Shown here: positions 6,557 to 14,354 of the stretch, piece after piece
How positions within the stretch are numbered: position 1 is the first letter of the stretch
How the letters are laid out: each line of letters starts with the position of its first letter
DNA from: an uncultured Clostridia bacterium
GTDB taxonomy: Bacteria > Bacillota > Clostridia > TANB77 > CAG-508
Direction: 5' to 3'
DNA length: 20,563 nucleotides
Assembly (NCBI GenBank): GCA_944390305.1
Contig: CALXPX010000006.1
Span: forward strand, 1 to 20,563
The notes under the pieces: generated by a model
The model's database searches: none
Told to the model about the DNA's origin: nothing
Seen by the model: only the letters and a program-made list of their open reading frames with translations
Made by a program: the position numbers and the translations under genes

Positions 6557-7849
6557 TTAATCTACATTCTTTGTCAACATAACAATATCATCCATCACTT
6601 TCATGCTTGCCTTGTCTAGCCAGTCTGGATCTCCATTTTTGAAGTCCTCTATATTTATTGGTTTACCATAATTAAATATTACTTTTGTAAATGGCTTAAA
6701 ACTTCCTTTTATTCCTACAGGTACAATTTTTACCTTTGCTTTTTCTGCTAAAAATACTGCTCCATTTTTTACTTTCATATTCTTTTCTAAGCCTTTTCTA
6801 GTTCCTTCTGGGAAGATTCCTAATATTTCCTTATTTTTCAAAGCTTTTAGGCACATTTTTATTGAGTTTAAGTCGCTTTTGTCTCTTTTTACTGGTATTA
6901 TATCAAATAAATGTCCTAAATATGAAAGTATACCAAATCTAAAAAGATCTGCTTTCGCAATAAATCTTATTTTAAACTTATTACATAATATTAATCCTGC
7001 AGCATCTAAGTAATTTATATGTTTCGCACATAAAATAAATCCTTCGTCTTTTGGCAAATTTTCTAAGCCTACCATCTTTGGTCTAAATACAATATGATAA
7101 AGTCCACCCAAAAAGCCTTTTACAAAGCTTTTTTGAAATCTTTTCCATTTAGTGTCTTTTGTCATTTTGTATCCATTTTCAATTTTTTCTATTAGCTTTT
7201 TCTTTTTTAAAATTACTTTTGTAGCTTTTTTTTCTACTTGTTTTATTGATAAATTAGTTGTATCAATATATACTGCATCTTCTGCTTGTCTTAATGGTCC
7301 TACTGTAGCATTTTTATCATTTTGATCTCTAAACTCAATGTTTTTCTTTACTTCTTCAAAAGGTATATCTATTCCTTTTTCTTTGTTTTGTTTATATCTT
7401 CTTTTAGCTCTTTCTTCAGATGATGCATCTAAATATATTTTTACTTCTGCGTTTGGGAATACATTTGTTCCTATATCTCTTCCATCTAGTATTACTTCTT
7501 TTCCTTCTGACATTCTTCTTTGAAGTTCTACCATCGCTACTCTTACTTCTTTAATGTGTGATACTTGAGATACTAAATTTGTTACTTCCTTTTCTCTTAT
7601 TTTCTTAGTTACATCTTCTTTATCTAAAAATACTTTGTTATCTTTAAATTCTATTTTTATTTCATTTAATACTTCTTTTATTTTTTCTGTATCATCTAAG
7701 CTTACTTTTTCTTTAATTAATTTTAAGGTTACACATCTATATGTTGCTCCTGTATCTAAATATTGAAAATTAAATTTTTTGGCTAATAGTTCTGTAATTG
7801 TTCCTTTTCCTGTACCTGATGGTCCATCTATTGCTACAATAAATGACAT
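6557..7849 (-). CDS. cmk: fusion of cytidylate kinase and PlsC-type acyltransferase
   Basis: 430-aa two-domain protein. Residues 1-220 are (d)CMP kinase: P-loop GPSGTGKGT (9-17), YLDTGATYR (30-38), LDGRDIGTNVFP (121-132) and the R-D-x-x-D lid (174-178). It phosphorylates CMP/dCMP for nucleic acid and CDP-lipid synthesis. Residues about 235-430 are a 1-acyl-glycerol-3-phosphate acyltransferase (PF01553): catalytic HX4D is H277-D282, and the phosphate-binding motif is FPEGTR (346-351). It would make phosphatidic acid at the membrane's inner face. The domains are joined without a stop by a Lys-rich linker (214-235). An internal ATG at residue 229 has no Shine-Dalgarno site, so separate translation of the second half is unlikely. 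cmk and plsC are separate neighbours in many Clostridia. It starts one base after the previous gene's stop, so translation is coupled. Confidence 0.92.
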   Translation of the reverse strand: MSFIVAIDGPSGTGKGTITELLAKKFNFQYLDTGATYRCVTLKLIKEKVSLDDTEKIKEVLNEIKIEFKDNKVFLDKEDVTKKIREKEVTNLVSQVSHIKEVRVAMVELQRRMSEGKEVILDGRDIGTNVFPNAEVKIYLDASSEERAKRRYKQNKEKGIDIPFEEVKKNIEFRDQNDKNATVGPLRQAEDAVYIDTTNLSIKQVEKKATKVILKKKKLIEKIENGYKMTKDTKWKRFQKSFVKGFLGGLYHIVFRPKMVGLENLPKDEGFILCAKHINYLDAAGLILCNKFKIRFIAKADLFRFGILSYLGHLFDIIPVKRDKSDLNSIKMCLKALKNKEILGIFPEGTRKGLEKNMKVKNGAVFLAEKAKVKIVPVGIKGSFKPFTKVIFNYGKPINIEDFKNGDPDWLDKASMKVMDDIVMLTKNVD

Positions 7850-7850
7850 T

Positions 7851-8699
7851 TTATTTATCTCCTTCCGTTAAATTTGGTAAAGTTAATTTTTTAGCAATTA
7901 TTTTCATCTCTACTACATTCATAGTAGTTTGTCTTTCTATTTCTCTCACACATTTTTCTTTAAATTTTTTCAGTTCTGTCACTAAATTAAAACCATATTT
8001 TACTTCTGCTTCTACATAAATAGAAGGTCCATTTTCTGTTTTTGTAACTCTTACTCTTAAAATACTAGTTACAGAATTAGATTTTGAAGCTATATATTCA
8101 ATTATTTGTCTAAATACTGTATCTGATATTGTATAATTTCCCATATAGCTAAATGTTGGTCTAATTATTGATTTTTCAGATATATATGGCTTTTCCCCAC
8201 TTCCTTTTGATTTAAATATTTGAAGTGGATCTAATAAAAATCCTGAAAAATCTTTCTTTATTTCAAATGTTGGTACAGGTATAACATGTTTCCCTTCTGT
8301 AGTTCTTATTCTTTTTGCATTATTTATTTCTTCTTCTGTTGCTACATCTGTTATATATATTGTTTTTTCGATTTTGGGAAGTTCTAGATTTTTAGCAATC
8401 TCTTCTACCATCTTATCTGAAGTCCCAAGTATTAAAACTGATTTTGGCTTTATTTTATTAAATGCCTTTATCATTTCTTTTCTTTGTTCTTCGTTTTTGA
8501 ATAGTGCTCTTTTTACTGTTTCTATTTTAGTAGGAGCTTTTTTGGCAGAATTTCCTGCTACAATATCATTATTTTTTACTAATATTCCATCATCAATAAT
8601 ATATTTAATATCATACTCTCCAGCAACCATCTGGGCTCTATAACTTTTACCTGTTCCTGATGGTCCAACAAAGGCATACACCTTTATATCTTTCTTCAT
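7851..8699 (-). CDS. P-loop ATPase-like protein with C-terminal Asp23/Gls24-like domain
   Basis: 282-aa cytosolic protein of uncertain role. The N-terminal part (1-150) begins with strand KVYAFVGPSGTGKSYRA, a Walker A P-loop (12-19), then DDG (36-38); the VLILGTS strand (88-94) may be a Walker B equivalent lacking clear acidic residues. Residues about 180-275 resemble the Asp23 family (PF03780): ISDTVFRQIIEYIASK, an edge strand RVRVTKTENGPSIYVEAEVKYG split by the usual turn, and an amphipathic helix ending in a V-x-x-M-x-I-I-A-K strand. Asp23 domains occur in Gram-positive envelope-stress proteins such as AmaP partners. The combination suggests a nucleotide-dependent switch in envelope homeostasis, which suits its position between membrane glycosyltransferases and the PlsC fusion; this is inference. 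A GAAAGGAA site overlaps the preceding gene's end, 13 bases before ATG. Confidence 0.75.
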   Translation of the reverse strand: MKKDIKVYAFVGPSGTGKSYRAQMVAGEYDIKYIIDDGILVKNNDIVAGNSAKKAPTKIETVKRALFKNEEQRKEMIKAFNKIKPKSVLILGTSDKMVEEIAKNLELPKIEKTIYITDVATEEEINNAKRIRTTEGKHVIPVPTFEIKKDFSGFLLDPLQIFKSKGSGEKPYISEKSIIRPTFSYMGNYTISDTVFRQIIEYIASKSNSVTSILRVRVTKTENGPSIYVEAEVKYGFNLVTELKKFKEKCVREIERQTTMNVVEMKIIAKKLTLPNLTEGDK

Positions 8700-8707
8700 A
8701 TGTCTTA

Positions 8708-10255
8708 TTATTTCCTTTCAATTAAACTGATTGCAAATTGGTATTTTTGATATTCTATACTAAATTTGTCATTTTCTAGCACAGTAATTTCTCCACCTAA
8801 TTCGTTTATTACATCATTTAATAAATCATCACTATCATCACTTACGACCCATATTCTTCCTTTATAATCTTTTAAGCTTTCTAAATCATATACTGTATCT
8901 CCAAAAGCTTTATATGCTTTTTCTACATTCCAATTTAATCTATCCCAAAAATATGCTTTATTATCTGTAAAATGGGCTATCATAGCAAATCCACTACCAT
9001 ATCCTCCAGCTTTATTATCTACAATGAATATATCGTTTTCATTTATTTTAGATTCCACAAACTCATATGGTTTATTATTTGATTCATCATAATTTATGTT
9101 TACTAAATTTATATTTACTATTGCTGATACAATTAATATCATAATGCATATTATATTAACTCTCCATTTGCATCTATCTTTTGCAATTAATATAGCAAAG
9201 GCAAATAAGAAAATTCCTGTTATATTTAGTAAATATCTTGCATATAGTATTGGAGTTTTTATTAGGGATATTATACCTGCTAATATAATTACTAAAAAGT
9301 ATATTCCTAGTGCTATTTTTGCAGCTTTAATTTCTTTAAAGTTTTTGCAAAATAAGTATATCATATATATAACTAAAATTGTAGAAAAAACGTAAGATAT
9401 TATTTTGTTTATATGAATACTAGTTCCTAAATTACCAGTAAATTGGAATTCAAACATTTCTAAAAAGTTTGGAAAGCCAATCCAAAATCCATTTGAAACA
9501 TTTCCAATTTGCGTAAGTAATATACTAAGCCAAGGTAAGTATAATAAAATTTGTATAATAGCTGAAGCTATACTCTTTTTTAAATTTTTACTATATTTTA
9601 TATATTTAACTTCATAATTTCTTTGTTTTATATTATTTATTAAGAAATATAAAAATAGTGTTACATTTACTGCAAAAGCAGTAAGTAGTCCATAGTAATG
9701 AGTATATGCAGAAGCTAAACTAAAAATAGTAAATATTATCCAATTTTTATTGCTTATACCACTTTTATATATTCTATATCCATAAAATGCCATAAGAAAT
9801 ACAAATAGCATAGCCCAAGTATACATTCTTATTTCTCCAGCATATACTAAAGTTACTGGCATAAATAGTGCTAAAAAAGAAAATATAAAGCCTACTTTTG
9901 CCCCAAAGTCTTTTCTTACATGTGTATATCCTAGTATGGCTAATATGATTAAAGGTACAGCAGAAAATAATCTATATGCTAATATACTTTCATTAGTAAA
10001 AAGTCCAACGATTTTTAGAAGAAAATAGTATAGTACGGGATGTACGTCATTACTTCCTATAGACCAAATTTGGCTAAAACTATGATTTGCAATTGCTACA
10101 GAGTAACTTTCATCAAACCATAAATTTGTATGGAAAGATGAGAATAATATAAATAAGGTTCCAATTACAATAACTGCTATATGTAAATATTTTTCTTGAT
10201 TGAATTTGTTTACTTTTACTAGTTCTTTTGTTTCGTTATTAGAATTACTATTCAT
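8708..10255 (-). CDS. GT39/PMT-like polytopic membrane glycosyltransferase
   Basis: 515-aa integral membrane protein with about ten hydrophobic segments. The first TM is followed by the external loop NLWFDESYS, whose D-E pair (residues 48-49) is the catalytic/metal motif of the GT-C fold; DVHPVLYYFLLK (about 70-81) is the typical second loop of the PMT_2 (PF13231) group that includes ArnT-like enzymes. Such enzymes use polyprenyl-phosphate sugars on the outer face to glycosylate lipids, polymers or proteins. A soluble C-terminal part (about 400-515) carries IFIVDNKAGGYGSG and other non-TM sequence. An upstream in-frame ATG at 10267 lacks a binding site; the chosen ATG follows GGGAGGGAAA. It lies 55 bases after the GT2 gene with a hairpin between, and 8 bases before the P-loop/Asp23 gene. 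The GT2 neighbour may make its lipid-linked donor. Confidence 0.82.
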   Translation of the reverse strand: MNSNSNNETKELVKVNKFNQEKYLHIAVIVIGTLFILFSSFHTNLWFDESYSVAIANHSFSQIWSIGSNDVHPVLYYFLLKIVGLFTNESILAYRLFSAVPLIILAILGYTHVRKDFGAKVGFIFSFLALFMPVTLVYAGEIRMYTWAMLFVFLMAFYGYRIYKSGISNKNWIIFTIFSLASAYTHYYGLLTAFAVNVTLFLYFLINNIKQRNYEVKYIKYSKNLKKSIASAIIQILLYLPWLSILLTQIGNVSNGFWIGFPNFLEMFEFQFTGNLGTSIHINKIISYVFSTILVIYMIYLFCKNFKEIKAAKIALGIYFLVIILAGIISLIKTPILYARYLLNITGIFLFAFAILIAKDRCKWRVNIICIMILIVSAIVNINLVNINYDESNNKPYEFVESKINENDIFIVDNKAGGYGSGFAMIAHFTDNKAYFWDRLNWNVEKAYKAFGDTVYDLESLKDYKGRIWVVSDDSDDLLNDVINELGGEITVLENDKFSIEYQKYQFAISLIERK

Positions 10256-10279
10256 TTTCCCTCCCATTTATATAGACTT

Positions 10280-10306
10280 TTAGCCCTTATTAAAAATAAG
10301 GGCTAA
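10280..10306. repeat. 12-bp perfect hairpin between two glycosyltransferase genes
   Basis: TTAGCCCTTATT pairs perfectly with AATAAGGGCTAA around a 3-base AAA centre. The T6 run lies on the plus-strand side, so as an intrinsic terminator it would act on plus-strand transcripts, yet both flanking genes are minus-strand. On the minus strand it starts 4 bases after the GT2 stop and is followed by AAGTCTATAT, with no T-run. It may stabilise the 3' end of the GT2 message, partly attenuate, or block antisense transcription. Confidence 0.75.
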
Positions 10307-10310
10307 TTTT

Positions 10311-11570
10311 TTATTGTTGTTTAATTTCTTTATTTTCAACATCATTAATTTTAACATCTCTAACATGTTCAATTTTCTCCCAGGTAGTATCTCTTTTAAA
10401 TAAACATTTGAAATTGATTGCAAGCCATGATCCTAAGAATATTGGATACATGAGTAATCCTTTCCACATCTTTTTTATTGGCTTTTTATCTATTACCATT
10501 ATAACTATTGCAACAATAATTGGTAAGATAAATGTTGGTATTAAATATCTCAATATATTTACAATAAAATCTGCGGTTGTCATTCCTTTAAATAGATAGC
10601 TTACAGCGTTTAATACTAATAATAATATTGTTATAATGAACATTGGTATACTTCCAAGCATATATAAAAGTCCATCAAAATTCATTAAAGTCTTATTATT
10701 CTTTGCTGCCTTTGCTAAAGGTTTTGTATATTCTTGCAAACATTGTATATGTCCTATTGTCCATCTAGATCTTTGAGACCATGATGGCTTAAATTTTACT
10801 GGTTGTTCATCATATACAATTGCATCTGTTGCCCATCCTAATTTTTTTCCTTGTATTATTCTTTTTAATGAAAATTCTATATCTTCTGTTAGAGTATTTG
10901 TATTCCAACCAGTTGGTCTAATTGAATCAAATTTTACCATAAAACCTGTTCCATTTATTAGTGGCGAAAGACCAGCATTGTATCTGGCTAAATGATAAAA
11001 TCTATTCATTGTCCAATAAAAAATTGCATATCCAGAAGCTATCCAACTATCTGTAGGATTTTTTATGTCTCTATAGCCTTGTACTACTTCTTCGCCTTGA
11101 CATAAGTGTTTATTCATAGCTTGTATAAAGTTTTTATCTACTATATTATCTGCATCAAATACAAAGAAAGCATCATAATCTAATTTGGGATCAGCTAAAA
11201 GGGTATTTAAAAATAATCTAAGAGCCTCTCCTTTTGTTTTTTTAGCAGGATCATCTTCATGTCTTTCAAATACTTTCGCTCCTAATTTTTCTGCAACTTC
11301 TTTAGTTTTATCTGTGCAGTTATCTGCTATTACGCAAATATCATATTTGTCTTTTGGATAAGTTTGATTTTTTAAGCTTTCTATTAAATTTCCTACTACT
11401 GCTTCTTCATTATGAGCAGGTATAATCGCTAAAAATTTATGTTCTTTATTTTCTAATAATGGTTTTTCTTTTAAAGTTATAAGTGAACAAATGCTAACTA
11501 CTAATTGATAAATCCAATAAATTGTTATAATCCATATTAGTGCTTGTTGTATAAAATACAAATATTGCAT
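10311..11570 (-). CDS. family 2 processive-type membrane glycosyltransferase
   Basis: 419-aa membrane glycosyltransferase of the GT2/cellulose-synthase-like type. An N-terminal TM helix (about 8-32) is followed by a GT-A catalytic domain: AIIPAHNEEAVVG (48-60), CVIADNCTDKT (79-89), the metal-binding FDADN (138-142), the catalytic T-E-D (228-230) and the acceptor-site QxxRW motif QRSRW (266-270). Three or more TM helices follow (about 300-325, 340-365, 375-395), then a charged cytosolic tail. This arrangement is found in processive polysaccharide synthases and in enzymes making surface glycans; product and donor sugar cannot be told. It is the first gene of the run to typA, with TAGGAGGAAT before ATG and a promoter at 11622-11650. 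The palindrome between promoter and RBS may control it. Confidence 0.88.
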   Translation of the reverse strand: MQYLYFIQQALIWIITIYWIYQLVVSICSLITLKEKPLLENKEHKFLAIIPAHNEEAVVGNLIESLKNQTYPKDKYDICVIADNCTDKTKEVAEKLGAKVFERHEDDPAKKTKGEALRLFLNTLLADPKLDYDAFFVFDADNIVDKNFIQAMNKHLCQGEEVVQGYRDIKNPTDSWIASGYAIFYWTMNRFYHLARYNAGLSPLINGTGFMVKFDSIRPTGWNTNTLTEDIEFSLKRIIQGKKLGWATDAIVYDEQPVKFKPSWSQRSRWTIGHIQCLQEYTKPLAKAAKNNKTLMNFDGLLYMLGSIPMFIITILLLVLNAVSYLFKGMTTADFIVNILRYLIPTFILPIIVAIVIMVIDKKPIKKMWKGLLMYPIFLGSWLAINFKCLFKRDTTWEKIEHVRDVKINDVENKEIKQQ

Positions 11571-11591
11571 TTTTATTCCTCCTAATTAAAA

Positions 11592-11609
11592 AGCATATGA
11601 TGATATGCT
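11592..11609. promoter_or_regulatory. palindrome at the transcript start of the GT2 gene
   Basis: AGCATAT-GATG-ATATGCT is an inverted repeat with 7-bp arms and a 4-base centre, about 6 bases after the predicted transcription start (near 11615) and 8 bases before the AGGAGG of the GT2 gene. In RNA it makes a hairpin followed by a T-run; in DNA it has the size and place of a repressor operator. A related half-site (CATATGCTAATT) lies at 11690-11701, just upstream of the promoter. Confidence 0.5.
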
Positions 11610-11621
11610 CCACATAATTAT

Positions 11622-11650
11622 ATTATACTACAAAGAAATTTATTTTACAA
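11622..11650 (-). promoter_or_regulatory. σA-type promoter for the GT2-to-PPC gene run
   Basis: The minus strand has TTGTAA, a 17-base spacer, then a perfect TATAAT. Predicted start near 11615 gives a leader of about 45 bases with the palindrome at 11592-11609 and the GT2 ribosome-binding site. No intrinsic terminator is evident between the pnp stop (11714) and this promoter, so some read-through from pnp is possible. Confidence 0.68.
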
Positions 11651-11713
11651 CTTTTTTTGTAGTTTTTATGTTTTCTCACCATATGCTAATTAATTTATTC
11701 TGACATTTATTTT

Positions 11714-13852
11714 TTATTCTTCTATTTTTTCGTTTTCTGTATCCTCATTATGGATTTCTAAGTCTTTCATATTTAATGCAATTTTTCCTTGTCCATCTAT
11801 GTCAATTACTTTAACTTTTATTTCATCACCTATAGATAGTACATCTTCTACCTTTTCTACTCTTTTACTAGATATTTTAGATATATGAAGTAAGCCTTCT
11901 TTTCCTGCTCCTAAATCTACAAATGCTCCAAAAGGTGCAATTCTTGTAACTGTTCCTTCATATATATTACCAACTTCTATTTCTCTTGTTATATTTTCTA
12001 TTATTTTAAGAGCTTGATTTGCTTTTTCTAAATCATCTGAATATATGCATACTCTTCCATCTTCTTCAATGTCAATTTTTACTCCTGTTTCTTCTATTAT
12101 CTTATTAATAGTTTTTCCACCAGTTCCAATAACATCTTTTATTTTATCTACTGGAATTATAGTTGTAACAATTTTAGGAGCATATTTAGATATTTCTTTT
12201 CTTGGCTCTTTTATAGCATCTAAAATAACTTCATCAATTATATAGTCTCTTGCAATTTTTGTCTTTTCAAAAGCTTTTTCTATGATTTCATAAGTTAGCC
12301 CATCAATTTTTATATCTACTTGTATTGCTGTTATTCCATCTTTTGTTCCACCAACTTTAAAATCCATGTCTCCAAAAAAGTCTTCTATATCTTGAATGTC
12401 TGTTAAAACTATATAATCTTCTGGATTTTCTGGATTAGTGATTAATCCAGATGAAATTCCTGCTACTGGTTTTTTTATTGGTACTCCTGCGTCCATAAGA
12501 GCTAAAGTACTTCCACAAATACTTGCCTGTGAAGTAGAACCATTAGATTCTAGTACTTCAGATACAACTCTTATTGTATAAGGGAATTCATCTTCACTTG
12601 GTATAACTGGCACTAAAGCTTTTTCCGCTAATGCACCATGTCCTATTTCTCTTCTTCCAGGTCCTTTTGAAGGTCTTGCTTCTCCTACACTATATGAATG
12701 GAAATTATATTGGTGCATATATCTTTTTGACTCTTCTTCATCTAGTCCATCTAATATTTGTTCATCATTTTTAGTTCCAAGTGTTACTACTGATAGAACT
12801 TGAGTTTGTCCTCTTGAAAAAAGTGCGCTTCCATGTGTTCTTGGAAGAATTCCTACTTCAGCATTAAGAGGTCTTATTTCATCTATTTTTCTTCCATCCG
12901 GTCTTTGATGCTCTGTTAATATCATTTTTCTTACGCATTCTTTTTCTAAATCATGTACAGATGTTGATATATCAAAGCTATGTTCTTCTTCTGCATTTTC
13001 TCCATACATTTGGATAGCTAAATTTTTAATATCTTCTGCTATTTTATCAACATTATCATTTCTAATTTCTTTATTTTGTTCTCTTACACCATCATACATT
13101 GCTTTTTCAAAATTTTCACATACAGCTTTATAAAACTCTGGGGTTACTGAAAAAGATTGATACTCAAATTTAGGCTTTCCAATTTCTGTTTTTATATCTG
13201 ATATAAATTTACACATCTTTTTAATTTCAATATGAGCTTTTTTTATTGCTTCTAGCATTATTTCATTACTAAGTTCATCTGCACCTGCTTCAATCATTGT
13301 AATTTTTTCTTCAGTACCAGCAACAGTTAATTTTAATCTGCTATTTTTTCTTTGCTCACTATTTGGATTTATTATTATTTCATCATTTACATATCCTACT
13401 TGAACAGCTGCTGTTGGTCCTCCCCATGGAATATCTGATATTGAAAGTGCTGCTGATGTTCCTATATTTGCGCATACTTCTGGACTGTTGTCCTGATCTA
13501 CTGATAATACAGTATTAACTATACATACATCATTTCTAAAATCATGTGGAAATAGCGGTCTTATTGGTCTGTCAATTGCTCTTGAAATTAGTATTGCTTT
13601 GTCAGCTGGTTTTCCTTCTCTTCTATTAAAACTACCTGGTATTTTTCCTACAGCATATAACTTTTCTTCATAATCTACAGATAGCGGAAAAAAATCTACT
13701 CCTTCTTTTGGTTCTTTTGATGCTGTAACATTTGTCATTACAACTGTATCACCATATCTTACTGTTACACTTCCATTTGCTTGATTTGCAAATTTTCCAG
13801 TTTCTATTGTTAGCTTTCTTCCTGCTAACTCTGTTTCATAAATTTTAAACAT
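11714..13852 (-). CDS. pnp: polyribonucleotide nucleotidyltransferase (PNPase)
   Basis: 712-aa full-length PNPase, the phosphorolytic 3'-5' exoribonuclease of mRNA turnover. Two RNase PH domains are present: the first includes GSFNRREGKP, DRPIRPLF and the GPTAAVQVG region; the second includes RPDGRKIDEIRPL, HGSALFSRGQTQVL, GPGRREIGHG, SNGSTSQASICG and the catalytic acidic segment DFFGDMDFKVGGTKDG. A helical linker separates them. A KH domain with the G-x-x-G loop GTGGK (about 570-575) and an S1 domain (about 622-695, with FGAFVDLGAGKEGLLHISKIS) follow, ending in an acidic tail. The RBS TAGGAGGA is 5-6 bases before ATG. The pnp gene sits directly behind rpsO as in most bacteria, separated by the rpsO terminator and a large palindrome, so it should have its own promoter or rely on read-through. 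Confidence 0.98.
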   Translation of the reverse strand: MFKIYETELAGRKLTIETGKFANQANGSVTVRYGDTVVMTNVTASKEPKEGVDFFPLSVDYEEKLYAVGKIPGSFNRREGKPADKAILISRAIDRPIRPLFPHDFRNDVCIVNTVLSVDQDNSPEVCANIGTSAALSISDIPWGGPTAAVQVGYVNDEIIINPNSEQRKNSRLKLTVAGTEEKITMIEAGADELSNEIMLEAIKKAHIEIKKMCKFISDIKTEIGKPKFEYQSFSVTPEFYKAVCENFEKAMYDGVREQNKEIRNDNVDKIAEDIKNLAIQMYGENAEEEHSFDISTSVHDLEKECVRKMILTEHQRPDGRKIDEIRPLNAEVGILPRTHGSALFSRGQTQVLSVVTLGTKNDEQILDGLDEEESKRYMHQYNFHSYSVGEARPSKGPGRREIGHGALAEKALVPVIPSEDEFPYTIRVVSEVLESNGSTSQASICGSTLALMDAGVPIKKPVAGISSGLITNPENPEDYIVLTDIQDIEDFFGDMDFKVGGTKDGITAIQVDIKIDGLTYEIIEKAFEKTKIARDYIIDEVILDAIKEPRKEISKYAPKIVTTIIPVDKIKDVIGTGGKTINKIIEETGVKIDIEEDGRVCIYSDDLEKANQALKIIENITREIEVGNIYEGTVTRIAPFGAFVDLGAGKEGLLHISKISSKRVEKVEDVLSIGDEIKVKVIDIDGQGKIALNMKDLEIHNEDTENEKIEE

Positions 13853-13895
13853 ATATTCCTCCTAAGATTCTAGATAACCGATTTAGTGTAACCTC

Positions 13896-13926
13896 TATAT
13901 TATACTAAATATTTTAGTATAATATA
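13896..13926. repeat. 14-bp perfect AT-rich palindrome upstream of pnp
   Basis: TATATTATACTAAA and its exact complement flank a 3-base TAT centre. Both arms contain -10-like hexamers (TATACT/TATAAT) on each strand, and a TTGATT lies upstream at 13941-13946, 19 bases from one of them. It could be the pnp promoter core with an operator symmetry, a bidirectional promoter, or a 5' hairpin controlling pnp, which is autoregulated through its leader in several bacteria. Confidence 0.6.
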
Positions 13927-13962
13927 CAAGCTACTTTCTAAATCAATTATCATTATTTACTT

Positions 13963-13999
13963 AAAAAAGCGGGCGCACCTAATAATGTTAAACGCCCGC
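13963..13999 (-). terminator. intrinsic terminator of rpsO
   Basis: A GC-only 7-bp stem (GCGGGCG/CGCCCGC) with a 17-base loop is followed by six T on the minus strand, 7 bases after the rpsO stop. GC runs like this stand out in so AT-rich a region. The large loop may allow partial read-through into pnp. Confidence 0.88.
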
Positions 14000-14006
14000 A
14001 GTTTAA

Positions 14007-14270
14007 TTATTTTCTTAAACCTAATTTTGCAACGATGTCTCTATATCTTTGAACATCTTTTTTAGCTAAGTAGTTAAGTAAATTTCTTCTGCTACCTACC
14101 ATTTTCAAAAGACCTCTTCTTGAATGATTATCTTTTTTATGGATTTTTAAATGTTCAGTTAAATCATTAATTCTTTCTGTTAAAAGAGCAATTTGAACTT
14201 CTGGAGAACCAGTATCTTTTTCATCTCTTCTATACGTTTTAATGATTTCTTCCTTTCTTTCTTTAGTCAT
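14007..14270 (-). CDS. rpsO: 30S ribosomal protein S15
   Basis: 87-aa S15, full length and alignable over its whole length. The N-terminal helix region KEEIIKTYRRDEKDTGSPEV, the ALLTERINDLTEHLKIHKKD helix, the H-S-R-R-G-L segment and the C-terminal Y-L-A-K-K-D-V-Q-R-Y run are the family core that binds the 16S rRNA three-way junction (helices 20-22). AGGAGG lies 8 bases before ATG. A promoter at 14355-14383 and a structured leader at 14292-14348 precede it, consistent with the S15 feedback control of its own mRNA known in several bacterial groups. The terminator at 13963-13999 follows. Confidence 0.98.
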   Translation of the reverse strand: MTKERKEEIIKTYRRDEKDTGSPEVQIALLTERINDLTEHLKIHKKDNHSRRGLLKMVGSRRNLLNYLAKKDVQRYRDIVAKLGLRK

Positions 14271-14291
14271 AATTACACCTCCTAATTTTTT

Positions 14292-14348
14292 ACACTTATA
14301 ACTGAGCCAAAGTAGGTGTCTTTTTTCCTATGGCTAAGTTAAAGCACT
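14292..14348 (-). promoter_or_regulatory. structured rpsO leader, candidate S15 autoregulatory RNA
   Basis: The predicted transcript folds into one long imperfect hairpin: UAACU-U-AGCCA pairs with UGGCU-C-AGUUA, and inside it UAGG pairs with CCUA across a small asymmetric bulge (CUU). A further CUU/AAG pairing extends the base. The hairpin ends about 10 bases before AGGAGG. S15 leaders in Geobacillus, Rhizobium and E. coli have differing folds, so a novel lineage fold would not be surprising. The structure is seen; regulation by S15 is inference. Confidence 0.6.
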
Positions 14349-14354
14349 TATATA

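Noticed and set aside
6237..6560. Plus-strand 107-aa frame opposite rpsA
   Set aside because: Antisense shadow of the S1 gene without RBS or promoter.
11640..11670. TACAA/TTGTA hairpin as a pnp terminator
   Set aside because: Only 5 bp, A-T rich, and followed by an A-run not a T-run on the minus strand; it also overlaps the -35 of the GT2 promoter.
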